Shown here one piece after another: positions 18,585 to 27,491 of a stretch of DNA of 33,433 nt. The notes beneath the pieces were generated by a model, which was not told where the DNA came from, did not search any database, and was given only the letters and a program-made list of their open reading frames with translations. A program made the translations under genes and the position numbers. Origin of the DNA: an uncultured Litoreibacter sp. GTDB taxonomy: Bacteria > Pseudomonadota > Alphaproteobacteria > Rhodobacterales > Rhodobacteraceae. The stretch is taken from contig CANLUY010000007.1 of NCBI GenBank assembly GCA_947494435.1, positions 1 through 33,433 on the forward strand, given 5' to 3'. How positions within the stretch are numbered: the first letter of the stretch is position 1; every line of letters starts with the position of its first letter.

Positions 18585-19891
18585 GACGTCACTCTCTGCT
18601 TCTCATCACGCCGGATCAGATAATTGGCCAGCCAATACAGCGCTATCGTGCTGATCGTCACTCTGACCAGCCACCCAGTTGCGGCCCCATTTGCACCAAA
18701 CTGTGAGATCAGCCAAGGCATATAAATGAAATAGACAACCAACTCGCATACATGCAGCTTTCCGGTCCAACTGGCCAGACCCACTGCTTGTATATATCCC
18801 TGCGATACATGTCCGACTGCGTTGATTAAAACAGCGAAAGACAAAACCCGCGCAATAACGGCCATTTCCACGACATCCGTCGCGCTTAACCAATAAGATA
18901 AGATACCATCGGCAAAAACGATCATAATTAGACAAAGCGGTGTGACCAGACCAAGAACATAGGTCATTGTCTCGCGATATAGCGGTCTGGGGGACTCGCT
19001 CATGGTCTGATGCAACATGACGAACCGCGGAAACATCACGCCGACGATTGCCGAAGGTACAACGAGAAACCGAACGACACCCTCAAACGGGGTCGTGTAA
19101 ATTCCGGTCTCAATCAAATCCCGCATCGAGGCCAGCAGAAACCTATCCATATAGACCAACAAAGGCCCGATAACGGCGCTGACCGTGAGCCATCCGCCGT
19201 AACTCAACAGGTCTTTGCCATGCACCCAGCGGAAACTGAAAGACCCCGTCACCAAAGGGACATTCTTCAAAACCGCTGCAAGTTGCGCCGCTATGGTAAT
19301 CACGCGGACGATCAACATCCCCAAAATGAGTGTCGACACATCCTCGGAATAGAGCGTCAGAAACGCCGGAACCGCAAACAGAGCCATTCCAGAGGGCACA
19401 CGAATAATGCTGATCATCAAAAACCTGCGGTGTGCTTCCAAAACACCAATGAGGATTGGCCCGGCAATCAGCAGTGGCATTGCATAAAGTAGATAAGTGA
19501 TTGACTGCGCCGTGTCCGGCAGCAGCTCCTCTGAGAGCCCTATAATTTCTTCAAACAAATGAGTGAAACCGGTCCCAATCAAAACAATACCGACGACGCT
19601 CAGCGCCAGCGATAAGACCAAGGCGGTACTGATAATTTCTGTGTTCTGAGCATCATCATCCAATTGGCCAGCCAGCTTCTTGGTGATGGAGCGGCCCAGA
19701 CCCAATTCAAAAATATTTGCATACCCGATGACCGCCCAGAACAAGGTCAGCAAGCCGAATTTCTCTGTGCCGAGATGGCCAAACAAAATGGGAATCGCGA
19801 AAAACGCAGCAACAAGTGGTGAAACGAGGCCAATGAAATTAGCCGCCATTTGCTGACGGCGCGTATTCTTCGTGTCGGGCAGTGTAGACAT
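18581..19891 (-). CDS. wzx: Wzx-type lipid-linked oligosaccharide flippase
   Basis: A 436-residue polytopic inner-membrane protein of the MOP exporter superfamily. About twelve hydrophobic helices are visible, beginning with ANFIGLVSPLVAAFFAIPILFG and ending in GWLVRVTISTIALYWLANYLI. The glycine/asparagine pattern GYANIFELGLGRSITKKLA is typical of Wzx. It would translocate undecaprenyl-linked repeat units to the periplasm for the polymerase. The frame opens with TTG at 19906; ATG 19891 (MSTLPDTKNTRR), with a GAGAG upstream, is preferred. It lies between the initiating transferase fusion and the methyltransferase. Confidence 0.9.
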   Translation of the reverse strand: MSTLPDTKNTRRQQMAANFIGLVSPLVAAFFAIPILFGHLGTEKFGLLTLFWAVIGYANIFELGLGRSITKKLAGQLDDDAQNTEIISTALVLSLALSVVGIVLIGTGFTHLFEEIIGLSEELLPDTAQSITYLLYAMPLLIAGPILIGVLEAHRRFLMISIIRVPSGMALFAVPAFLTLYSEDVSTLILGMLIVRVITIAAQLAAVLKNVPLVTGSFSFRWVHGKDLLSYGGWLTVSAVIGPLLVYMDRFLLASMRDLIETGIYTTPFEGVVRFLVVPSAIVGVMFPRFVMLHQTMSESPRPLYRETMTYVLGLVTPLCLIMIVFADGILSYWLSATDVVEMAVIARVLSFAVLINAVGHVSQGYIQAVGLASWTGKLHVCELVVYFIYMPWLISQFGANGAATGWLVRVTISTIALYWLANYLIRRDEKQRVTS

Positions 19892-19921
19892 AAAAGCTAC
19901 TCTCAAACCGGCAGACAGATA

Positions 19922-21133
19922 TTATCCTGCCTGTGTCCGATCCCCCTGCCCTGACCCACGCGCCGTGCGCCAAATGATCTTTGCATCAAACAGAATGGAG
20001 CGAAGTTTGACATATTCGTCATCCCAACGAACCAATTCTTCCGGATCGCTCATGTCAATCTCGTTGATTTGTGCCCATCCAGTGATGCCACCCGGAACTG
20101 ATAGAATATTTGCCGCCATACGCCGCTCAACCAGTTCTTCTTGAACCGGAAGACATGGACGGGGACCAACAAGGCTGAGTTCTTGTTTCAGAATATTCCA
20201 AATCTGCGGCAACTCATCAATCTTGGTCTTACGCAGAAAACGGCCCATCGGCGCGAGCGAGGCCTCCCCCACCTCATGCGTCCCCGCCTGCTTTGTGTCC
20301 TTTTGCATCGTCCTGAATTTCAGGCAGGTAAAGACTTTGCCATGCAAGCCGACACGATCTTGAGGAAACAAGGATGGACCATCGGATTTACGCGAGATCA
20401 TGATCCAGAAATAGAGTAGCCCCCACCAGAACAGCACAACAATCAGGAAGACGAAAGACAGGTCAATGAGCTTCTGAAACAGCCAATAGACCGGATTTCC
20501 ACGCTGTTCATCAGTGACCAGAACACGCGGCGTTCCAATATCTCTGAACTGTTCCGTCACGGCCAAATACAGCTTATCGATATGCACTGTCGGTTTCAGC
20601 GCGGCCAGCAACCAGAATGCCGGTTTGCGCAATAGTATAGGAACTTTGTTGAGCACCGCCAGTTTTCCGCGATACTCCGTCCCATAGACCGCTGGCAACC
20701 GCATGTTCGTGACACTCAGTCCTTCAGTTCCGGCAAGAAGCTGCTCTGCTTCCCACTTGCTTTGACCATAGGGCGAACCTTCATCGGAAGGTTCGGCGTG
20801 AAGCGTTGTGAAATTGATAAACCGGGTTACGCCCGCAGCGGTGCAAGCCTCAATCACATCTTGCAGAAGTCCAACATTGTCTGCACGGAATGCCTCCAAA
20901 TCACCTTCTTGGTCATTGTTACGCGCGGCCAGATGCAAGACGAGATCGAAGCCCTGTGCGGCCGTTGCGAGCGTGTCATAACCGCTGGTTTTCGTGCCCT
21001 GAAACCGCTGTTCAAGTTCCGCAGGATTGCGCCCCACCAGCAGCAGATCGTGGCCGTCCCGCTGCAACATCGGAACCAAAGATGACCCAACAAATCCGGA
21101 GGCACCGGTTATGACAATCTTCTTAGCAGACAT
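19922..21133 (-). CDS. Fusion of an NAD(P)-dependent sugar reductase (SDR) with a monotopic phosphoglycosyltransferase
   Basis: A 403-residue two-domain protein. Residues 1 to about 210 are an SDR: TGASGFVG (9-16), LHLAARN, and the YGQSK catalytic pair Y122/K126. Residues about 222-246 form a hydrophobic re-entrant helix (LSFVFLIVVLFWWGLLYFW), followed by a bacterial sugar transferase domain with FTCLKFRTM, KTKIDELPQIWN and SLVGPRP. The second half would transfer a sugar phosphate to undecaprenyl phosphate, starting the repeat unit. The first half would reduce the 4-keto sugar from the dehydratase at 27492-29366, as separate WbpV/WreQ-like enzymes do. ATG 21133 is preferred to TTG 21169. It is first in the operon, and no other initiating transferase was seen on the replicon. 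The sugar (QuiNAc or FucNAc) is inferred. Confidence 0.9.
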   Translation of the reverse strand: MSAKKIVITGASGFVGSSLVPMLQRDGHDLLLVGRNPAELEQRFQGTKTSGYDTLATAAQGFDLVLHLAARNNDQEGDLEAFRADNVGLLQDVIEACTAAGVTRFINFTTLHAEPSDEGSPYGQSKWEAEQLLAGTEGLSVTNMRLPAVYGTEYRGKLAVLNKVPILLRKPAFWLLAALKPTVHIDKLYLAVTEQFRDIGTPRVLVTDEQRGNPVYWLFQKLIDLSFVFLIVVLFWWGLLYFWIMISRKSDGPSLFPQDRVGLHGKVFTCLKFRTMQKDTKQAGTHEVGEASLAPMGRFLRKTKIDELPQIWNILKQELSLVGPRPCLPVQEELVERRMAANILSVPGGITGWAQINEIDMSDPEELVRWDDEYVKLRSILFDAKIIWRTARGSGQGDRTQAG

Positions 21134-21169
21134 TTGAGGAACGGCTCTTTTTGACTTTAGGTGACTCAA

Positions 21170-21281
21170 CCCTGCACTCCCTATGATTAAAGTTGTTCAT
21201 TGTCGAGCGACTCCCTTAAAAGCCGTATTATATGCGTATCTCTTTTGCCCAGATGTGGGCTCAAACTAACAGCGGACCACC
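21170..21281. promoter_or_regulatory. Divergent promoter region of the SDR-PGT operon and wbuB
   Basis: The block at 21226-21232 reads TATTAT on the plus strand and TATAAT on the minus strand, so overlapping -10 boxes could serve both directions; no good -35 is visible for either. GCCCA-GATG-TGGGC (21247-21260) is a 5-bp inverted repeat in the wbuB leader and a possible operator. The sole long-operon promoter is likely here because gaps downstream are short or overlapping. Confidence 0.45.
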
Positions 21282-22511
21282 ATGAAAATTGTCCTGATCT
21301 CGCAGTACTTTTACCCTGAACAGTTCTCCAACAATTCAATAGCCAAGAACATGGTTGAACGGGGTCATGAGGTCGAAGTTGTTGCCTGTGTTCCAAACTA
21401 CCCGCAGGGTGCCTTTTTTGACGGCTATTCAAATAGCACAAGACGCTCCGAGATCTGGGAAGGTGTTCGAGTGTTTCGCGCCCGCACGGCTGCGCGCGGA
21501 ACGCGGACGTGGCATCTTGCACTGAACTATCTGACCTATCCGATTATGGCGAGCTTCACCCTTTGGAGGAAAACGTCCAAAGATGCGGATATCTCTTTTG
21601 TCTCAATGCCATCCCCATTGTTTCAGGCATTTGCTGGTGTCTTCCTGAGACGTATACGCAAGGTTCCCACAGTCTATTGGGTTCAGGACATCTGGCCGGA
21701 AAGCGCAGTTTTCACCCTTGGCCTCAAATCGCCATGGATTGTGAAGCCCTTGGAAGCGGTTTGCGGCTGGTTATACCGGCGCGCCGACCTCATCCTTGTT
21801 CAAAGTGAAGCCTTCCCGCCAATGATTGAGCGGTTCGGCGTTCCAGCGGAAAAAATTCGCGTATTGGCAAACACAGCACCCGATACCTACCGTGTCTTGG
21901 ATCCGGCCGACGCCCCTGAACAAGCCAAGCTGGTGCCACAGACAGGCTTCCGCGTTATGTTCGCCGGCAATATCGGTGAAAGTCAGAATTTCGACATGCT
22001 CATTGATGCAGCTGATCGTTTGAAAGGGCATGATATTTCCTGGGTCATTATCGGATCAGGCCGGGATGCTGATCGCGCGAAATCCCGCATTGCAGAGCTT
22101 AAACTGCAAGACAAGTTTCTGTTCCTTGGACGTTTCCCCGAAGAAGATATGCCGAAGTTTTTCACCCATGCGGACGCATTGATCGTCAGCTTGAAAGACA
22201 GTGAGATTTTCCGCCTGACAGTTCCCTATAAGATCCAGTGCTACATGGCCTGCGGCAAACCTATTATTGCCTGTGTCCGCGGTGAAGGTGCGCGCGTTGT
22301 AGAGGCTGCTGAGGCCGGCTACGCCGTTTCTGACATCTCGGTCGATAGTCTTAGCGCAACAGTACTAAAGATGGCCAAAACGTCACCTGCTGAACGTGCG
22401 AAGCTTGGTCGCAACGCAAGGCAGTATTTCGAACAGACCTATGCTCCGGACATCATTTACGGCAACTTGGAAACATGGCTAAGGGAGGCTGCAGACAGCA
22501 AACAGCACTAG
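21282..22511 (+). CDS. wbuB: Family 4 glycosyltransferase, WbuB-like (probable L-FucNAc transferase)
   Basis: A 409-residue GT-B enzyme. The N-terminal domain begins MKIVLISQYFYPEQFSNN and contains VPNYPQGAFFDGY and VQDIWPESAVFTLG, blocks seen in WbuB proteins of L-FucNAc-containing O-antigens. The C-terminal nucleotide-binding domain holds MFAGNIGESQNFDMLIDAA and GEGARVVEAAEAG with the GT4 acidic residues. It would transfer L-FucNAc from UDP to the lipid-linked first sugar. It is the only glycan assembly gene on the plus strand here, flanked by leftward operons. Its TAG stop shares a CTAG palindrome with the fnlC stop. The donor is inferred from homology and from fnlABC next door. Confidence 0.86.
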   Translation: MKIVLISQYFYPEQFSNNSIAKNMVERGHEVEVVACVPNYPQGAFFDGYSNSTRRSEIWEGVRVFRARTAARGTRTWHLALNYLTYPIMASFTLWRKTSKDADISFVSMPSPLFQAFAGVFLRRIRKVPTVYWVQDIWPESAVFTLGLKSPWIVKPLEAVCGWLYRRADLILVQSEAFPPMIERFGVPAEKIRVLANTAPDTYRVLDPADAPEQAKLVPQTGFRVMFAGNIGESQNFDMLIDAADRLKGHDISWVIIGSGRDADRAKSRIAELKLQDKFLFLGRFPEEDMPKFFTHADALIVSLKDSEIFRLTVPYKIQCYMACGKPIIACVRGEGARVVEAAEAGYAVSDISVDSLSATVLKMAKTSPAERAKLGRNARQYFEQTYAPDIIYGNLETWLREAADSKQH

Positions 22512-23656
22512 TTCTGCGGTTTTCGTATGCCATCCCACTGATTTGACAAGCGCGCGGTACCAATTATCAGGGCTGTGACCCGCTCGGACGTGTTCGTGAT
22601 CGTGTAATCCTCCGGAACAGGGTTCGCCCCTCCTAGTGCCTTGCGATCCTCCTGCATTTTTATGACTGCATCGACGCCCATCATCATCGTATCATGGTCC
22701 ATGCCCGTCATGATCAGACAACCCACGTCAACGCCTTCCGGCCGCTCTATTGCGTCGCGCGGGGTAATCGCAGGAAAATCGAGGATCGAAGATTCCTCGG
22801 CAATCGTGCCACTGTCAGAGATCACGCAACGCGCATTCATCTGCAGCTTGTTGTAGTCGTGAAAACCGAACGGCTTCATATACTCAACGCGCTCGTCGAT
22901 CTTCACATCGAGCGCGTCCAGCCGATTGCGCGTCCTCGGGTGGGTTGAGACGATTACGCGGGCATCATAAGTATCCGCCACGGAATTCAACGTCTTCACC
23001 AACCCCGCCAGGCGCTCGGGATTATCAACATTTTCCTCGCGATGCATGGAGACGACGAAATAGCTGCCTTCGGCAAGATCGTTTTTCTGCAAGACATCCG
23101 ATGCCTCTATCCGGTCGCGGAAATGCTCCAGCACCTCACGCATTGGAGAACCGGTCAGGTTGATCCTTCGATGCGGCAGTCCCTCAGACAACAGGTGGCG
23201 CCGGGCGTGCTCCGTGTAGACCAGATTGAAATCGGCGATATGGTCAACCAAGCGGCGGTTGGTTTCTTCCGGCACATTCATATCGAATGACCGGTTCCCC
23301 GCTTCCATATGATAGATAGGCACCTTCATCCGCCGCGCCATGATCGCAGAAATAGCAGAGTTGGTATCGCCCAAGATCAGCACAGCATCCGGCTGTTCTT
23401 CTTTCAGAACGGCTTCGACACGAGACAGGATTTGTCCCAGCATTTCGCCCAGAGTCCCGCCGCCAACTTCAAGGAAGTGATCTGGTTTGCGCACGTCGAG
23501 ATCTTCAAAGAAGATCTCATTCAGCTCATAGTCATAATTCTGGCCAGTGTGGACAATGACATGATCTACAAACTGATCCAATCGAGCCATAACGCGGGAC
23601 AAACGAATGATCTCAGGACGTGTGCCCAAGATGGTCATCACTTTCAGTTTCGTCAT
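22508..23656 (-). CDS. fnlC: UDP-N-acetyl-L-fucosamine synthase (C2 epimerase) FnlC/WbjD/CapG
   Basis: A 382-residue enzyme of the non-hydrolysing UDP-GlcNAc 2-epimerase fold. It shows TILGTRPEIIRLSRV at the N-terminus, VIVHTGQNYDYELNEIFF, MEAGNRSFDMNVPEETNRRLVDH in the active site and ISDSGTIAEESSILD in the UDP-binding site. The EAGNR variant and its position after fnlA and fnlB separate it from housekeeping WecB and assign it the last step of UDP-L-FucNAc synthesis. Its ATG overlaps the fnlB stop (ATGA). It converges on wbuB with shared stop bases and no visible hairpin terminator. Confidence 0.93.
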   Translation of the reverse strand: MTKLKVMTILGTRPEIIRLSRVMARLDQFVDHVIVHTGQNYDYELNEIFFEDLDVRKPDHFLEVGGGTLGEMLGQILSRVEAVLKEEQPDAVLILGDTNSAISAIMARRMKVPIYHMEAGNRSFDMNVPEETNRRLVDHIADFNLVYTEHARRHLLSEGLPHRRINLTGSPMREVLEHFRDRIEASDVLQKNDLAEGSYFVVSMHREENVDNPERLAGLVKTLNSVADTYDARVIVSTHPRTRNRLDALDVKIDERVEYMKPFGFHDYNKLQMNARCVISDSGTIAEESSILDFPAITPRDAIERPEGVDVGCLIMTGMDHDTMMMGVDAVIKMQEDRKALGGANPVPEDYTITNTSERVTALIIGTARLSNQWDGIRKPQN

Positions 23657-24774
23657 GACAGAACCTTATCTGCGAACGTATCAGGCGCGTTGGGATCAAA
23701 TAGGTCGTGGGTCCAGAACAAAGTCAGTAAAGGCCCCTCTCCCACGTTTTCGATGGAGTGCGTATGCAATGTTGGCATATCCACAGGCGCAGGCGCATCA
23801 CCGCTGACTTTGTATTCCCAAACGTCGTCGCTCAGCACTTTGCGAATTCGGATGATCGCATCACCCTGAACAACAAGGAAACGCTCCACTTTTTCCAAAT
23901 GGAAATGGTCGCCCCGCGTCACACCGAGTTCGGTCGTCGACAGGAAGGTCTGACCGCCCCCACCACCTTTGACTGCCTCAAACAAGACGCCACGCGCGTC
24001 AGAGTTAAGCTTGAGAGGCCGCGGCCAACCACTTGGGTATGTTGCGGCGCGGTAGCAGTTAAAAAGCTCAAGATGGAACGGATCGTTGAGATCGGGGTAA
24101 ACATTCGCCTGATATGAAGCATGGAACCCTTGCAAAAGGTCCAGCAAATCCGGGATCGAGATATCAACGCCCGCTGGTCTCATCTCTTCCGACTTACCTG
24201 CAAGCGCCGCGTCAATCGCCAGCTGTGCTGCAGCGCCTGCATGCAGCAAGCTGACACGACCGTCAGGATTAACGGTCGGCGCTTCACCGGCAATAAGCTG
24301 AGTAATTAATGTCGCTGTGACGTTGTTGTAAAACGGTCTCGCACATTCGCCGAAGATATGCGGCAAAATCAAATTGGTGAAGTTGCCAGCTACAGCTGAC
24401 AAGATTTCCGCCGCTGCCTGTTTGGAACGTCCATAGGGATTGTCACGCCCAGCATGTGTGGAATTGGCATAGACGATGTTCGGGCTCACCTGCGCCGTGT
24501 TGCAGCCCTGCGCAAGTGTTTCCGCGATGCTGATATTGCCCTGCTCGACTTCTTCGTCGCTGCCACGGTTCACGCCTGCAAAGTGTAAAACCGCATCCGC
24601 CCCTTGCAAGGCTGCACGAAGCTTATCAGGATCGTTTAATTCCACACGACCCAATTGGACCAATTCATAAGGCCGCTGATCGCCTTTGAAGGCAGCCGCG
24701 CAATTTTCAGCATGTAAGCGTGCCGACGCGTGCCACCCAATCAGCCCGCGCGCACCCGTGACCACGACCTTCAT
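23653..24774 (-). CDS. fnlB: UDP-4-keto sugar C4 reductase with cupin domain, FnlB/WbjC/CapF
   Basis: A 373-residue two-domain enzyme of UDP-L-FucNAc synthesis. The N-terminal SDR (about 1-245) has VVTGARGLIGWHASARL and the catalytic YGRSKQAAAE. The C-terminal cupin (about 255-373) carries TTELGVTRGDHFHLEKVERFLVVQG and THSIENVGEGPL, whose histidines bind a metal in CapF. In CapF the cupin epimerises C3 and the SDR reduces C4. Full length, with overlapping ATGA junctions on both sides. Confidence 0.94.
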   Translation of the reverse strand: MKVVVTGARGLIGWHASARLHAENCAAAFKGDQRPYELVQLGRVELNDPDKLRAALQGADAVLHFAGVNRGSDEEVEQGNISIAETLAQGCNTAQVSPNIVYANSTHAGRDNPYGRSKQAAAEILSAVAGNFTNLILPHIFGECARPFYNNVTATLITQLIAGEAPTVNPDGRVSLLHAGAAAQLAIDAALAGKSEEMRPAGVDISIPDLLDLLQGFHASYQANVYPDLNDPFHLELFNCYRAATYPSGWPRPLKLNSDARGVLFEAVKGGGGGQTFLSTTELGVTRGDHFHLEKVERFLVVQGDAIIRIRKVLSDDVWEYKVSGDAPAPVDMPTLHTHSIENVGEGPLLTLFWTHDLFDPNAPDTFADKVLS

Positions 24775-25829
24775 GAATTACCTGCTGAAGCTTGCTCCAA
24801 CTCTGCGCGGACTTCCGGCAAGGTAAGAAGTAGATCTTTGACCTCTGGAACAGACAAGCGCTGAGTGTTGTGGGAGTGATAGTCGTCAAATGTCGCCGTC
24901 TCTTCTTGGCCTTCAGAGAAATACGCTTTGTAATTCAAATCTCTATTATCCATGCGGATGCGATAGTAGTCGCCCATGTCATCGGAATTGGCCAGTTCTT
25001 GCGCACTTGCCAGTGTTTCATAGAGCTTCTCTGCGTGGCGCCAGCCGATAATCTCTGTCGGTGTGTCGGTGGCCTCAAACAGCTCTTTGATTGCGTCCAC
25101 CAGATCAATAATGGTGCTCGCCGGCGCTTTTTTGATGAACAGATCACCTTGGTTGGCATTATCGAACGCGTAGCGCACGAGCGCGACGGAATCGCGTAAT
25201 GGCATCAAGAAGCGGGTCATCGTCGGCTCTGTCACAGTGATCGGTTTTCCCGACTTGATCTGCTTGATGAACAGCGGGATCGCGGATCCGCGCGAATACA
25301 TGACGTTGCCATATCTCACGCACGAGATCTTCGTGGTGGCACCCACCCCAATTTCGCGCGCCGCTGCCTGGGCCGACTTCTCCATCATCGCTTTGGAAAT
25401 GCCCATCGCGTTTACGGGAAAGACCGCCTTATCGGTCGATAGACATACAAGGCTTTTGACACCAGCCGCAATCGCGGATCGGATAACGTTTTCCGATCCC
25501 AAGACGTTCGTTTTTACAGCTTCCAATGGAAAGAATTCGCAAGACGGGACTTGCTTCAACGCGGCTGCGTGAAACGCGCAAGAAACACCCTTCATAACGC
25601 GATCGACACTGTCGCGATCACGGATGTCACCGATGTAGAATTTGATCCGCGGATCTCGCGTTTCGTTGCGCAAGGCGTCTTGCTTTTCTTCATCGCGGCT
25701 GAATATGCGGACCTCTTCAACGCCCGCAGCCAAGAGATCACGCATCATGGTTTTCCCGAAGGAACCTGTCCCGCCGGTGATCAGAACCGAGGTCGGAATA
25801 GAAGAGATTGGACTACTGATTTCGGTCAT
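24771..25829 (-). CDS. fnlA: UDP-GlcNAc 4,6-dehydratase/5-epimerase FnlA/WbjB/CapE
   Basis: A 352-residue soluble SDR starting the UDP-L-FucNAc pathway. NAD-binding ITGGTGSFGKTM (about 18-29), HAAALKQVPSCEFFP, and STDKAVFPVNAMGISKAMMEK, in which Met replaces the usual catalytic Tyr ahead of Lys, the hallmark of inverting 4,6-dehydratases of the FlaA1/CapE group. The RDEEKQ motif near residue 45 is typical of CapE/FnlA. Start ATG 25829 has only a weak ribosome-binding site. It is coupled to fnlB; a hairpin separates it from wza upstream. Confidence 0.94.
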   Translation of the reverse strand: MTEISSPISSIPTSVLITGGTGSFGKTMMRDLLAAGVEEVRIFSRDEEKQDALRNETRDPRIKFYIGDIRDRDSVDRVMKGVSCAFHAAALKQVPSCEFFPLEAVKTNVLGSENVIRSAIAAGVKSLVCLSTDKAVFPVNAMGISKAMMEKSAQAAAREIGVGATTKISCVRYGNVMYSRGSAIPLFIKQIKSGKPITVTEPTMTRFLMPLRDSVALVRYAFDNANQGDLFIKKAPASTIIDLVDAIKELFEATDTPTEIIGWRHAEKLYETLASAQELANSDDMGDYYRIRMDNRDLNYKAYFSEGQEETATFDDYHSHNTQRLSVPEVKDLLLTLPEVRAELEQASAGNS

Positions 25830-25920
25830 AATTCACTACTTCGTTCGGTTTTGGTCATCTAGGCGAAACTTGCCCTGCTCGTTAGCATTCCGAACGAAGA
25901 CGCAAAAGGCAAATCTCCGC

Positions 25921-25949
25921 AAGACCCCCGCCAGCGGCGGAGGTCTTTT
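25921..25949. other. Hairpin between wza and fnlA (attenuator or terminator-like)
   Basis: AAGACC/GGTCTT and CCGCC/GGCGG pair around an AGC loop, with one C-A mismatch. The run of T's (25946-25949) follows the stem on the plus strand, whereas the flanking genes read leftward. In the leftward direction the stem has no T-run. It may partially attenuate wza-to-fnlA read-through or process the message. Confidence 0.5.
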
Positions 25950-25968
25950 CAGACATTACTACAAAATC

Positions 25969-27318
25969 TTAGTTAGTAGCTGCTGCCGCACTCGCAGTGA
26001 TCAGGGATGGACCGATCTGATCGACGACACGGTTCCAACGTGTGATTGGCTGCTCCGCAACGAAGATCACGTCATCTGGTCGCAATTCCATACGGGTCGC
26101 TAAAATCAGGTTAGCGGCGTTGCGCGCGTCAAGTTGATACGCTGTCAATGACGTCAAATCATTACTCGCACGTAAGACATAGATCTGACTTAGGTTGCCG
26201 GTTCGCGTTGGAATACCACCATCTTCATAAATCGCATCAGCCAGCGAGGCCTTTCGACCGTAGGGCAGCGCAAAGCGGCTTTGCGTGGTGACTTCACCCG
26301 CGATGTAGACGTAGTCCCTGTCCGTGTCGCCAAACTCTTCGCGTGCCTTGAAATTATCGCGCTCTTCTTCAAGGGCAGCGCGACGCAATTGGACTTCGGT
26401 ATTGAGTGTTGTCACAGCATCACGACGCGCAGCAGTACGCACTTCGGACAGTCGGATCTGTTGTTCGAAATACCTGCTAGCGCGCTCAAGTGAATATGTT
26501 GAATCTACAAAAATGCTGTCGCCGGCCATGAGGCGAATTCGCTTCAGTTTGTCATTGTCATATAGCTCTTTGACAGGCACCTGATACAGGGTCCCATCAC
26601 GATAAAGGCGCACAACCGCGTATGTGTCATCCTCTACCGCAACACCTCCTGCACTTGTGAGCGCTTCATCAAGGTAAAGGTCAGTCAAGGTAATAGGTAC
26701 GATACCCGGCTTTGACACAGCGCCACCGATGGAAACCCGTTTCGAATTGAATTCTGCAATTTCAATCGAAAAGGACGGATCAATCTGACTATCGACGAGT
26801 TTCTCAAAGACAGCAGCATCCGCTTCTTCAAGTGTCATCCCTTCCACTTGAATACGTCCGACGTCAGGAATGGACACGGCGCCTTCGTCTTGAACAGTAT
26901 AACCCTGCCGACGGTTCTGGGCCGCAAGAAGACCGGCAAGCTCTTCAACAGTTTTGCCCGCGTCAGTCGTCGCAAGGATCAGCACATCACCGACACCAAT
27001 CCGGTATGGGCCTCGTTCGGTTTCTGGCGGCAATCGCATTTCTAATGCAGAGCGAGGCGACTCTTCTCGACCAACAGGCAGCGGCAATGCCCCTGCGCCA
27101 CGAGACAAGCCATCACCATTTCCGGCATTCGCGCGGAACGCTGCGGGCAGTGCTTTTGGCTTGTAGCTGGAGGAGTTCGCAGCGCGAATTGTATCACGGC
27201 TAAGTTCAACAACGTTAACTGCACTGCCGTCTTGAAGGGTATCTTTGACCTTAGGTGTCACATAGGCCGCACCGCAGCCTGACACCAGCAACGCCGTTGC
27301 AAAAACAAGGATCTTCAT
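25969..27318 (-). CDS. wza: Wza-type outer-membrane polysaccharide export lipoprotein
   Basis: A 449-residue exported lipoprotein. A signal peptide MKILVFATALLVSGC ends in lipobox LVSGC with Cys15 as the lipidated residue. A polysaccharide-export domain starts near RGPYRIGVGDVLILATTDAG, followed by SLBB-type segments (ISIGGAVSKPGIVPITL and, later, YIAGEVTTQSRFALPYGRKASLADAIYEDGG). It would form the outer-membrane channel coupled to the Wzc protein encoded at 952-3108. ATG 27318 has a good ribosome-binding site (GAGGA). It follows the dehydratase gene after 173 bases, which may carry its own promoter. Confidence 0.93.
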   Translation of the reverse strand: MKILVFATALLVSGCGAAYVTPKVKDTLQDGSAVNVVELSRDTIRAANSSSYKPKALPAAFRANAGNGDGLSRGAGALPLPVGREESPRSALEMRLPPETERGPYRIGVGDVLILATTDAGKTVEELAGLLAAQNRRQGYTVQDEGAVSIPDVGRIQVEGMTLEEADAAVFEKLVDSQIDPSFSIEIAEFNSKRVSIGGAVSKPGIVPITLTDLYLDEALTSAGGVAVEDDTYAVVRLYRDGTLYQVPVKELYDNDKLKRIRLMAGDSIFVDSTYSLERASRYFEQQIRLSEVRTAARRDAVTTLNTEVQLRRAALEEERDNFKAREEFGDTDRDYVYIAGEVTTQSRFALPYGRKASLADAIYEDGGIPTRTGNLSQIYVLRASNDLTSLTAYQLDARNAANLILATRMELRPDDVIFVAEQPITRWNRVVDQIGPSLITASAAAATN

Positions 27319-27491
27319 GCTGATGTCCTCACCGCTCGCTCTTTATTATTTTCTTCTTGATTTCAAATTTTGCCCTCCGACTCAACAGAGATATCGAGGT
27401 GTCACAAAATTAATACAAATCTGTGGTGCTCAAACGGCACTCTCACACATAGCAATTGCGCTAGCGACAAAAATAACGCCGGCGGTTCGGA

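Noticed and set aside
25870-25950. 24-codon ORF and a 10-codon ORF between wza and fnlA
   Set aside because: Neither has a Shine-Dalgarno; the 24-codon ORF overlaps the hairpin, and the 10-codon ORF's overlap with the fnlA ATG is easily chance.
27471-27490. GC-rich palindrome followed by TTATTTTTG after the dehydratase gene
   Set aside because: The stem is a loopless CGCCGGCG palindrome that cannot fold into a normal terminator hairpin, so it was not called.
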